DNA of 17,136 nucleotides, from the NCBI GenBank assembly GCA_016650185.1, contig JAENWE010000147.1:1-17136 (forward strand). Reading direction: 5' to 3'. Source of the DNA: Vicinamibacteria bacterium (lineage in GTDB: Bacteria > Acidobacteriota > Vicinamibacteria > Fen-336 > JAGNNV01). Made by a program: the position numbers and the translations under genes. Each line of letters starts with the position of its first letter. The first letter of the stretch is position 1. Of this stretch, positions 1 to 6,265 are shown in pieces. Under the pieces are notes generated by a model, which was not told the DNA's origin, did not search any database, and worked only from the letters and a program-made list of their open reading frames with translations.

Positions 1-1260
1 AATGTGCCTTTCGAGGGCTTCGAGCGGAATCCCGATGTGGGCGGGATCTGGAACATTGGCTTTCCGGGCTCGCCAATGTACGAGTCCGCGCATTTCATCT
101 CGTCCCGCACCCTCTCCGGCTTTCGGGATTTCCCCATGCCCTTCGGCTACCCGGACTATCCCTCGCATCGTCACATCCTCAGCTACATCGAGAGCTATGC
201 GGAGCACCACGACCTGCGACGGCGTTTTAGGTTCGGCGTGGCCATCGAGGCCGCGCGACCAGATGGCGAGGGCGGCTGGGGGGTCCGCTTCGGAGACGGC
301 TCGGAGCAGACGTACGCGGGCCTCATCGCCGCGGTGGTCTGCGAGTGGCGGCCGCACACTCCCGAGATTCCCGGCAACTTCGATGGCGAGATCATTCACT
401 TCCGTGAGTACAAGCACGCGCGCCAGTTCGAAGGACGGCGGGTACTGGTCGTGGGAGGGGGGAACTCGGGCTGCGATATCGCTTACGACGCGAGCCGGGC
501 CGCCCGCGTGGCTCTTCTCAGTCTGAGGCGTGGGTACTACTTCGTCCCGAAGCACATCTTCGGCAAGCCAGCCGACGTCTTCGGTGAGGAAGGGCCGCAT
601 CTTCCGTACCGCATCGAACGGCCGATCCTTCAAGGACTCCTGCGACTCCTTAACGGCGACCTGACCCTCCTTGGGCTGCCGAAGCCCGATCACTCGATTT
701 TGGAGTCCCATCCGGTGATGAACACGCAGATACTTCACGCGCTTCGCCACGGCGACATCGAGGTGCGACGGGATATCCGCGAGTTCCGAGGCCGTCAGGT
801 GGCTTTCGCCGACGGCGCCTGTGACCAGGTGGATCTGGTGGTTCTGGCCACGGGGTACGTCCGCGGCGTCCCTTTTCTGTCCCCTGGCATTCTCGCCGAC
901 GATGATGTCTCGGACCTCTTTCTCAACGTCTTTCACAGGTACTATCTTGCATGTGAACCGCCCCTTGACTCTCGCCCCCTTCATCGTCTCCACCCTGATT
1001 GCCGTGACGGCTGCCTGTGGCGCCGCACCGAAGGCCGAGGTGGCCAAACCCGCCGACCCGAAGACCGCCCAGCCTCCAGCCGACGCGTCGGGCTCGGAGG
1101 TCCCGAAGGTCACGTCTTTCGGGGTGTCGGAGTGCGACACATATGTTCAGAAGTACCTCGACTGCGTCGAGTCAAAGGTGTCAGGAGAGGAAAAGGACCG
1201 GCTGATGAGCGCCTTCGAAGCGAATCGCACGAAGTGGCGAGCTCTCGCAACCATGCGTGA
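1..1260 (+). CDS. Flavin-containing monooxygenase, 5'-partial, C-terminal part apparently lost
   Basis: FAD/NADPH-dependent monooxygenase of the class B FMO family, which oxygenates soft nucleophiles or ketones. The gene enters from the left edge, so the first FAD-binding Rossmann motif is outside. Counting from the codon at position 4, the FMO identifying motif FxGxxxHxxxY is intact as FDGEIIHFREY (residues 126-136). The NADPH-binding GGGNSG lies at 151-156 and the ATGY motif at 282-285. Similarity to FMOs is recognisable up to about residue 312 (LFLNVFHR, position about 939). After that the frame stays open to the TGA at 1258-1260 but reads as an Arg-rich shadow of the lipoprotein gene that starts at 953. 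FMOs normally continue for about 100 further residues, so this copy looks truncated by a deletion, rearrangement or assembly join. Family assignment is firm; integrity is doubtful. Confidence 0.75.
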   Translation, partial: NVPFEGFERNPDVGGIWNIGFPGSPMYESAHFISSRTLSGFRDFPMPFGYPDYPSHRHILSYIESYAEHHDLRRRFRFGVAIEAARPDGEGGWGVRFGDGSEQTYAGLIAAVVCEWRPHTPEIPGNFDGEIIHFREYKHARQFEGRRVLVVGGGNSGCDIAYDASRAARVALLSLRRGYYFVPKHIFGKPADVFGEEGPHLPYRIERPILQGLLRLLNGDLTLLGLPKPDHSILESHPVMNTQILHALRHGDIEVRRDIREFRGRQVAFADGACDQVDLVVLATGYVRGVPFLSPGILADDDVSDLFLNVFHRYYLACEPPLDSRPLHRLHPDCRDGCLWRRTEGRGGQTRRPEDRPASSRRVGLGGPEGHVFRGVGVRHICSEVPRLRRVKGVRRGKGPADERLRSESHEVASSRNHA

Positions 1261-1348
1261 GGGTGCCCTGGCCCTGGGTGTGGCCTGCAAGGCCGCGGCC
1301 CAGAAGGCCAAAGAAGAACTCGCGGTCGACTACGGTTGCGAGTTCTAG
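953..1348 (+). CDS. Small predicted lipoprotein with conserved-type cysteine pattern
   Basis: A 131-residue protein of unknown function, probably lipid-anchored. The chosen GTG start gives a signal sequence with a hydrophobic core (about residues 5-20) ending in TAAC, so Cys22 is the likely lipidated residue; the -3 Thr is not ideal for a lipobox. A short Pro/Ala-rich linker (23-50) follows. The mature domain carries CDxYxxxYxxC (Cys61 and Cys71) plus Cys112 and Cys129, which could form two disulfides in the periplasm. From general recollection, similar short C..Y..Y..C lipoproteins occur in Myxococcota; I could not search for this. The gene overlaps the open tail of the truncated FMO in another frame. 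No good Shine-Dalgarno is visible, but TACTAT at 940-945 could be a -10 element. It converges on the aminotransferase gene with only 38 nt between stops. Confidence 0.7.
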   Translation: MNRPLTLAPFIVSTLIAVTAACGAAPKAEVAKPADPKTAQPPADASGSEVPKVTSFGVSECDTYVQKYLDCVESKVSGEEKDRLMSAFEANRTKWRALATMREGALALGVACKAAAQKAKEELAVDYGCEF

Positions 1349-1386
1349 TCCGCCCGCGATCCGAGCCCGAGTTTTGGCACGGACTT

Positions 1387-2706
1387 CTAGGCCGCCTCCC
1401 TGATCGCTTCCGACAGCTTCGACGCGATCTCGGCGATCTGGGCCTTCTCGATGATGAGGGGGGGAGATAGAGCGATGATGTCCGCGGTGGTGCGGATCAA
1501 GAGGCCTTTCTTGAAGGCGCGTACGAAGACGTCATAGGCGCGCGCTCCGACCTTCCCCGGGATGGAAGCGAGTTCGATGCCGGCCACGAGGCCCAGATTC
1601 CGGATGTCGATGACGTTCGGCAGACCCTTCATGGAATGCATTGTGTCTTCCCAGTTCGGCGCCAGGTCGTTCGCGCGCTCGAAGAGTCGCTCCTCGCGAT
1701 ACACGTCGAGGGTCGCAATCCCCGCCGCCGCCGCCACCGGATGACCGGAATAGGTGTAGCCATGGAGCAGTTCCATGGCACCTTCCGGGCCGGTCATGAA
1801 CGCTTCGTGGACCTTGTCGCTCGCGAAGACCGCGCCCATCGGTATGGTGCCGTTCGTCAGACCCTTGGCCGCCACCATCATGTCCGGGACTACCCCGAAC
1901 TTGTCGACCGCGAATGGGGCGCCGAGGCGCCCAAACCCGGAGATCACTTCGTCGAAGATAAGCAGGATGCCATATTTGTCACAGATCTCGCGGAGTCGCT
2001 GGAGGTAGCCTTTCGGAGGCAGGAGCACGCCCGTCGATCCGGCCATGGGCTCTACGATGACCGCGGCGATGGTCGAGGCATCGTGCAGCGCGACGATCCT
2101 CTCCAGATCTTCTGCGAACTCAAGGCCGTGCTCGGGCAGGCCCTTCGTGAAGGCGTTGCGGGTGAGGTCATGAGTGTGGCGAAGATGATCCACGCCCGCA
2201 AGCAGGGGCCCGAAGGTCTTGCGGTTGTTTCCGATGCCGCCCACGGAGATCCCGCCGAATCCCACACCGTGATACCCACGCTCGCGACCGATGAGACGGT
2301 GCCGCCCGCCCTCCCCCTTCGCCTTTTGGTAGGCGAGCGCGATCTTGAGCGCGGTGTCAACGCCTTCGGAGCCGGAGTTCACGAAGAAGACGTGCTTGTG
2401 CGATGGGGGCAGAATCTCGCTCACTCGGTTCGCGAGTTCGAAGGCTCTTGGCTGGCCCATCTGGAAGGTCGGGGCGAAGTCGAGTTCGCCGACCTGCTTC
2501 CTGACCGCCTCGACGATCTTGGGCCGGCAGTGGCCGGCGTTCACACACCAAAGCCCAGCGGTGCCGTCCAGGACCTGTCGGCCGTCGTCGGAGGTGTAGT
2601 GCATGCCCTCCGCCTTCACCAGCATCCTGGGGGTCTGTTTGAACTGGCGATTCGCGGTAAACGGCATCCAGAACGCGTCAAGGTCGAGGGCAGTAGTCGT
2701 GGTCAT
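1387..2706 (-). CDS. Beta-alanine/omega-amino acid:pyruvate aminotransferase (class III, PLP)
   Basis: PLP enzyme of 439 residues that moves the amino group of a terminal amine (beta-alanine or another omega-amino acid) to pyruvate, giving alanine and a semialdehyde; cytosolic. The N-terminal WMPFTANRQFK segment (13-23) and DGTAGLWCVNAGH (47-59) are typical of the beta-alanine:pyruvate aminotransferase branch. SGSEG (111-115) binds the cofactor phosphate, Asp252 in FDEV contacts the pyridine nitrogen, and Lys281 in AAKGLTNG forms the Schiff base. Length is normal for the family. The ATG start lies 24 nt after the isochorismatase-like gene, so it is probably the last gene of a four-gene operon. 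Class III substrate range is hard to read from sequence, so other omega-amines remain possible. Confidence 0.9.
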   Translation of the reverse strand: MTTTTALDLDAFWMPFTANRQFKQTPRMLVKAEGMHYTSDDGRQVLDGTAGLWCVNAGHCRPKIVEAVRKQVGELDFAPTFQMGQPRAFELANRVSEILPPSHKHVFFVNSGSEGVDTALKIALAYQKAKGEGGRHRLIGRERGYHGVGFGGISVGGIGNNRKTFGPLLAGVDHLRHTHDLTRNAFTKGLPEHGLEFAEDLERIVALHDASTIAAVIVEPMAGSTGVLLPPKGYLQRLREICDKYGILLIFDEVISGFGRLGAPFAVDKFGVVPDMMVAAKGLTNGTIPMGAVFASDKVHEAFMTGPEGAMELLHGYTYSGHPVAAAAGIATLDVYREERLFERANDLAPNWEDTMHSMKGLPNVIDIRNLGLVAGIELASIPGKVGARAYDVFVRAFKKGLLIRTTADIIALSPPLIIEKAQIAEIASKLSEAIREAA

Positions 2707-2730
2707 AATGACACCAAGGTTATGAGGGCC

Positions 2731-3282
2731 TTATTTGAAATGCGGAAGAAGCGCCTTGAAGGCCGGCGAGCCGGACGCCCCCAGCAGCTCGTAAATGGCC
2801 ATTTCGGAGGAGGTGAGGATCGAGCCCGCGCGCTCCAGCCGGCGTTGACCCAGTTGCGCATTCGCGGAGGTGCGCGAACTCGTGGCGTCGGTGGCCAGAT
2901 GGACCGAGTAGCCCGCGGCGAGGGCGTCGAGTCCGGTCTGGAGGACGCAGACATGGGCCTCCACGCCGCAAAGGAGAAGCGTCTTCCGTTTGGTTGCGGT
3001 GAGCGCGCGTCTGAATTCGGAAGATCCAAAGCAACTGAAGGTGAGCTTGTCGAAGGGGATCAGCGAAGGCGCCAGCTCCGCCACCTCCGCATGAGTCGGC
3101 CCCAGGCCCTTCAGGTATTGAGTGGTCATGAGAACCGGCAGATCCAGGACCTTGGCCGCGCGCAACATGAGGCGGGTTGCGGCGACCACACGCGGGTGTT
3201 CGTGGATCGCGGGAAGGAGCCGCTCCTGCATATCGACTACCACCAGAAGGGTTTCCTGTGGACTAAGGCGTGGCTTGCTCAT
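2731..3282 (-). CDS. Isochorismatase-like cysteine hydrolase
   Basis: A 183-residue enzyme of the isochorismatase-like superfamily, whose members hydrolyse amides, ureides or enol ethers through a Cys-based Asp-Lys-Cys triad. All three residues are visible: Asp17 in VVDMQ, Lys79 in FDKLTFS and Cys112 in GVEAHVCV. The GVEAH segment (106-110) holds the usual cis-peptide region. An upstream in-frame start would add 10 residues, but the ATG at 3282 overlaps the stop of the alpha/beta hydrolase as ATGA (3279-3282), matching the coupling used elsewhere in this operon. Substrate is unknown: nicotinamidase, N-carbamoylsarcosine amidase and ureidoacrylate hydrolase relatives all share this fold. The downstream omega-aminotransferase makes degradation of an amide or ureide to an omega-amino acid possible, but that is only inference. 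Confidence 0.87.
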   Translation of the reverse strand: MSKPRLSPQETLLVVVDMQERLLPAIHEHPRVVAATRLMLRAAKVLDLPVLMTTQYLKGLGPTHAEVAELAPSLIPFDKLTFSCFGSSEFRRALTATKRKTLLLCGVEAHVCVLQTGLDALAAGYSVHLATDATSSRTSANAQLGQRRLERAGSILTSSEMAIYELLGASGSPAFKALLPHFK

Positions 3283-3980
3283 CGAGACTCCCAGGGAAGG
3301 GTGGACGCCCAATCTTGAATGGCGTTTTGGAGTTCGTCGAGCCTTCCGGTGAAGAAATGGTCGGCGCCCTCGATTACCTCGAGCCTTCTCGGTTCAGGCA
3401 GACCCGCCACCATCTGTCTTATTGCGTGCCCCGGCCCGAATTCATCGTCGCTGCCCTGGACGAAAAGGCGAGGCTGGCGAAGTCCCGACAGATCGGCGGT
3501 TGAGTCGACCCGGGTGATGGGGAAACCGAGAATCACCACCGCCTTCACACGATCGTCGGTCGCGGCGACCTTGACCGCCATGGCCGCGCCGAAGGAGAAC
3601 CCTCCGAGAATGAGGGGCAGGCCGGGGAAGCGTCTGGCCATTTCGGACAACGCGGCGCGCGCATCATCTTGCTCCCCTGTGCCTCGGTCGTGGCTGCCTT
3701 CGCTCCTTCCCACGCCCCTGAAGTTGAATCGCAGCGAGGCGATCCCCTGGGATTGAAGGGCCTTGGCGGCCCGAAAGATCACTTTGAAATGCATCATCCC
3801 GCCGTGCAGAGGATGGGCGTGGCAGATCACCGCAGCCGCGCGCGCAGGAGTGGACTGTGCCGGCTGATTGAGAATGGCCTCGATCCGTCCCGCCGGCCCT
3901 TCAAAGTCGAAGGTCTCCGTCTCTTTGAAGCCGCTCACGCGAATCGCTTCGGGTTCAATGGGCGCCGGTGTCTCGGTCAC
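3279..3980 (-). CDS. Alpha/beta hydrolase, COG2945 type
   Basis: A 233-residue serine hydrolase. The probable catalytic triad is Ser129 in GFSFG, Asp178 or Asp179 in QGSDDE and His208 in GADHFF. HPLHGG (56-61) near the oxyanion region and RFNFRGVGRSEG (84-95) are characteristic of the small COG2945 group of predicted hydrolases. No signal peptide or membrane segment is seen, so it should be cytosolic. The open frame extends upstream to 4043, but the GTG at 3980 forms a GTGA overlap with the stop of the zinc-ribbon gene and removes an unconvincing Arg-rich extension. It also overlaps the next gene by ATGA. Substrate is unknown; esters or lactones would fit the fold. Confidence 0.87.
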   Translation of the reverse strand: MTETPAPIEPEAIRVSGFKETETFDFEGPAGRIEAILNQPAQSTPARAAAVICHAHPLHGGMMHFKVIFRAAKALQSQGIASLRFNFRGVGRSEGSHDRGTGEQDDARAALSEMARRFPGLPLILGGFSFGAAMAVKVAATDDRVKAVVILGFPITRVDSTADLSGLRQPRLFVQGSDDEFGPGHAIRQMVAGLPEPRRLEVIEGADHFFTGRLDELQNAIQDWASTLPWESR

Positions 3981-4531
3981 TCGGGTTCTGGAACATTCAC
4001 CGCGCCCGATGGAGCGCTCAGCTCCAACCCGCAATCGGGGCAAGCGCCGGTCAGGTCATGCGCCAACTGGCTGCCGCAAGCCGGGCAGTGTGAGTAGCGG
4101 CCCGCAGTGGAGTCGAAGGTGGCATCGCTCAACTCCTCGAGCTCGGCTGGATCAGCATGCGCGGCCTGCAGCGTCTCCTGGGCGACCGCCAGATCATCTG
4201 GGCGGATGAGGAGGATGTACCGGCCGTTCTGCACCAGAACCCGAGAGGGGAGTCGCACGTCCGCGAACGCGGAAACCGTCGGCTCAAGATCACGCAACGC
4301 GTCGAAGGTTCGAATGGGCAGAAGGTTGGAGACGGGCAGGGCGTCGAGGGCGGTGTGCCACCCGGCATTCGGTTGCGCCTCGGCCTCTTCGGAGACCAGA
4401 GCGGATGCGGGGACTCCTTCCGCGCCAAGCCCTTCCCTTTGAAGGATGAGGGCCGTTCCACAGTCGGAACAAACGGTGATGTCTGGGCGAAACTCATCGT
4501 CGCAGACCGGACAATAGCGAACCATCTCCAT
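3977..4531 (-). CDS. Dual zinc-ribbon protein with central DUF2007-like region
   Basis: A 184-residue protein of unknown function. It has a zinc ribbon at each end: Cys7-x2-Cys10 with Cys21-x2-Cys24, and Cys149-x2-Cys152 with Cys164-x2-Cys167. The middle (about 65-122) ends in YILLIRPDDLAVAQETL, which resembles the end of DUF2007 (a proposed signal-transducing domain); this match is by eye. The linkers are acidic and low in complexity. No signal peptide or membrane segment is present. I prefer the ATG at 4531; the ATG at 4525 and a TTG at 4552 inside a T-run are alternatives. It is the first gene of the operon and its stop overlaps the hydrolase start, so it may regulate or scaffold the enzymes. 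Its start lies only about 20 nt beyond the T-run of the GNAT terminator. Confidence 0.75.
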   Translation of the reverse strand: MEMVRYCPVCDDEFRPDITVCSDCGTALILQREGLGAEGVPASALVSEEAEAQPNAGWHTALDALPVSNLLPIRTFDALRDLEPTVSAFADVRLPSRVLVQNGRYILLIRPDDLAVAQETLQAAHADPAELEELSDATFDSTAGRYSHCPACGSQLAHDLTGACPDCGLELSAPSGAVNVPEPE

Positions 4532-4550
4532 AGAACATACCGAGGTTAGC

Positions 4551-4613
4551 AAACAAAAAAAGAACCGCTCCGAGCCCTGAGGCGCTGGCGGGCGCCCGAG
4601 GTGGTCGGAGCGG
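4551..4613 (-). terminator. Rho-independent terminator of the GNAT gene
   Basis: Arms CCGCTCCGA (4565-4573) and TCGGAGCGG (4605-4613) pair perfectly, and an inner GGCGC/GCGCC stem (4581-4585 and 4592-4596) extends the structure. On the minus strand the hairpin is followed by TTCTTTTTTTGTTT (4564-4551). It lies about 32 nt after the GNAT stop codon and directly before the zinc-ribbon operon. Confidence 0.85.
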
Positions 4614-4645
4614 GGGTACGAGGAGCGGAAAGACCCGTCGCGAAG

Positions 4646-5050
4646 TTACGCAGCGTTCCTGATATAGAACTGGCTGGCGTTCTTTGGCTGCGGTTTTGTC
4701 TCGGTGGGCTGCAGGACAACCTTTCGAGCTCCCATGGCGCGGGCTTTACGCGCCGTCGCCTTCAGGAGCGCCCTCTCGGCTGCGCGGCGGTGGGAACCTT
4801 CAGTCACGATGAACTCGTCGAGGCTCGCGAGTGTGCCGCCTAGTCCAAGCTGGGGCCGGAACGAAAGCGCGGCGAGACCAACGAGCTTGCCTTCGGATTC
4901 GGCCACCCGAACCAGAAAGTCCGGGTCGTTCAGAGTCTTGCGGAACGTGTTGGCGAAGCCAAGCGGCTCTGGGAAATATCCCTTCTGTTCGAGCAGGGTG
5001 AGAATGCCGACACCGTCGGATAGGAATGCAGGGCGTACGCTCACGGGCAT
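4646..5050 (-). CDS. GNAT-family N-acetyltransferase, short
   Basis: A 134-residue protein with the GNAT fold: an N-terminal VRPAFLSDGVGILTLLEQ helix region (5-22), the central strand KLVGLAALSF (55-64), then LDEFIVTEGSHRRAAERALL (77-96) in the place of motif A, and VVLQP (111-115) before the final FYIRN. Members move acetyl from acetyl-CoA to an amine; the substrate here is unknown. The ATG at 5050 is chosen because AAAGGAG lies 7 nt upstream (5058-5064); an in-frame GTG at 5095 would place the Shine-Dalgarno inside the gene. Two oddities: the pyrophosphate loop normally reads R/QxxGxG/A but is HRRAAER here, and the protein stops just after FYIRNAA, where most GNATs continue for about 10 residues. 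It is monocistronic, between a structured leader and a strong terminator. Confidence 0.75.
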   Translation of the reverse strand: MPVSVRPAFLSDGVGILTLLEQKGYFPEPLGFANTFRKTLNDPDFLVRVAESEGKLVGLAALSFRPQLGLGGTLASLDEFIVTEGSHRRAAERALLKATARKARAMGARKVVLQPTETKPQPKNASQFYIRNAA

Positions 5051-5063
5051 GGAAGTGCTCCTT

Positions 5064-5130
5064 TCAGTTGGCGGCGAGTGTGGCAAACAGGCCACGCTCG
5101 GAGGATGTGCAGATCCGCCAGGTCATCCTC
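5064..5130 (-). promoter_or_regulatory. Candidate structured 5' leader of the GNAT gene (two hairpins plus loop-tail pairing)
   Basis: Reading the minus strand toward the gene: stem 1 is GAGGATG/CATCCTC (5130-5124 with 5107-5101) with a 16-nt loop. Stem 2 is CGAGCGTGGC/GCCACACTCG (5100-5091 with 5084-5075), 9 of 10 positions paired around a 6-nt loop. CCGCCA (5074-5069), directly after stem 2, is complementary to TGGCGG (5120-5115) in the loop of stem 1, so a pseudoknot could form 4 nt from AAAGGAG. A 20-codon open frame (ATG at 5126-5124, TGA at 5066-5064) covers the same stretch and ends at the Shine-Dalgarno. The pairings are seen in the sequence; function is inference. Confidence 0.35.
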
Positions 5131-5227
5131 TAATGTACAGTCTAGCAAAATAGATGCCATAGAAGGGAGATTCGTTACATTCCCTATCAATGTCTTACGT
5201 TTGGGTAGGCCATCTGATCCATCAGTC

Positions 5228-5704
5228 TCAGGAAATCATGACAATTGGTAGAGATAGCCGTTTGGACCGCTCGGGTAGACTCACACCGGTTTCCTCCACG
5301 AGCAAGTCGGCAAGAGAGAGGCGACCGAGCACATCGTCAACAGCTCTTTGGACGAGTCTCCAGACGGAACGGACGGAACAGTCGCTATTGTGACCACAAC
5401 CGCGTGTTGCGCTTGAGTGACGACCGCAAAATCCAGCGTCGAAGATTCTCCCTCCAAGGCAGGCGAGGACCTCGCCCACGTTGATCTCCGAAGCGGTCCG
5501 GGCGAGGGCGTAGCCGCCTGATTGCCCACGCAGCGCGACCACGTAGCCAGCCCGCTTCAGCACTCTCAAGAGCTTGGCTACGTTCGGGCCCGAAATTCGC
5601 TCCGATTCGGAAATTTGTGGAATTGAGACAGACGTGCCTGGCTCCGACCGAGCCAAGGTCAGCAGACAACGAAGGCCATATTCTTCCTGGGCTGATAGTT
5701 TCAT
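5228..5704 (-). CDS. Rrf2-family transcriptional regulator, probable Fe-S sensor of the suf operon
   Basis: A 158-residue winged-helix regulator of the Rrf2/IscR family. MKLSAQEEYGLRCLL at the N-terminus, the helix-turn-helix around residues 28-55 and the RGQSGGYALA wing (59-68) are diagnostic. Cys93, Cys103 and Cys109 lie where IscR (Cys92, Cys98, Cys104) holds a [2Fe-2S] cluster. His105 lies between the last two and could help, though IscR's fourth ligand is a His after the third Cys. Family members repress or activate Fe-S assembly genes according to cluster occupancy. It starts 4 nt after the sufT stop, so it is the last gene of the suf operon, whereas such regulators usually come first. 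Its likely operator is the dyad in the sufB promoter about 5.9 kb away. A cluster-less member of another Rrf2 branch is the main alternative. Confidence 0.88.
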   Translation of the reverse strand: MKLSAQEEYGLRCLLTLARSEPGTSVSIPQISESERISGPNVAKLLRVLKRAGYVVALRGQSGGYALARTASEINVGEVLACLGGRIFDAGFCGRHSSATRGCGHNSDCSVRSVWRLVQRAVDDVLGRLSLADLLVEETGVSLPERSKRLSLPIVMIS

Positions 5705-5708
5705 CGAA

Positions 5709-6263
5709 TCACATCAGTCCCAGCTGCAAGCGGGCGGCATCGCTCATAAGGTCTTGAGTCCAGGGTGGATCGAAAGTCACGTCCACGTCCGAACGGACCA
5801 CGGAGGGAAGCTCGCTTACCTTTCGAATGATGTCCTGCTTTAATACGTCCCCCATCCCACATCCCGGGGCGGTCAGGGCGAACCTCACCGTGACCTTGTT
5901 CCCGGCGCCAATTCCGTCCTCCGCCTCAATTTCGGTCACATTCACCGAATAAACGAGACCGAGGTCCACGATATTCACCGGAATTTCGGGGTCATAGCAC
6001 GTCTTGAGACGGTCCCAGACCACCTGGTCCAGGGGCTTGTCCCGGATCTCGTCGGCGGTGGGTGCCGCATCCACCCTCTCCCCGATGGCGTCAGCGTCCT
6101 GCGCATCGATCCGGACCATGTAGCCCATTTCGGTGACGCACGTATGCGAGCCGCCAAGCGATTGGGTGAGGTACACGGTCTCGCCGGCCTTCAGCTCGTG
6201 CGGGGTCCCATAGGGGACAAGCGCCCCGAAAATATCCCGAGAAACGGTTCTAGGTTCGCGCAT
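5709..6263 (-). CDS. sufT: SufT, long-form Fe-S cluster maturation protein (DUF59/MIP18)
   Basis: A 184-residue Fe-S maturation factor thought to help deliver clusters to target proteins. The C-terminal MIP18/DUF59 domain (about 78-170) contains DPEIPVNIVDLGL (91-103) and TAPGCGMG (131-138) with the conserved Cys135. The N-terminal part with VPYGTPHELKAGE and LTQSLGGSHT is the extension of the long SufT family, absent from short SufT/PaaD-like proteins. The open frame runs upstream to 6350, but the ATG at 6263 lies 2 nt after the sufU stop and matches the family N-terminus. Its position between sufU and the Rrf2 gene supports the assignment. Confidence 0.93.
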   Translation of the reverse strand: MREPRTVSRDIFGALVPYGTPHELKAGETVYLTQSLGGSHTCVTEMGYMVRIDAQDADAIGERVDAAPTADEIRDKPLDQVVWDRLKTCYDPEIPVNIVDLGLVYSVNVTEIEAEDGIGAGNKVTVRFALTAPGCGMGDVLKQDIIRKVSELPSVVRSDVDVTFDPPWTQDLMSDAARLQLGLM

Positions 6264-6265
6264 GC

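Noticed and set aside
1347..1385. AGTCCG/CGGACT inverted repeat between the convergent lipoprotein and aminotransferase genes
   Set aside because: Only 6 bp with a 27-nt loop and no T-run on either side; too weak to call a bidirectional terminator.
1636..3318. 560-residue plus-strand open frame antisense to the aminotransferase and isochorismatase-like genes
   Set aside because: It runs opposite real genes with full catalytic motifs, has shadow-type Arg/His/Gly composition and shows no recognisable domain; long antisense frames are common in GC-rich DNA.
5157..5190. Possible terminator of the suf operon (ATAG..AGGGA / TCCCTAT)
   Set aside because: The stem is short and bulged and the following T-run is interrupted; I could not support an intrinsic terminator after the Rrf2 gene.
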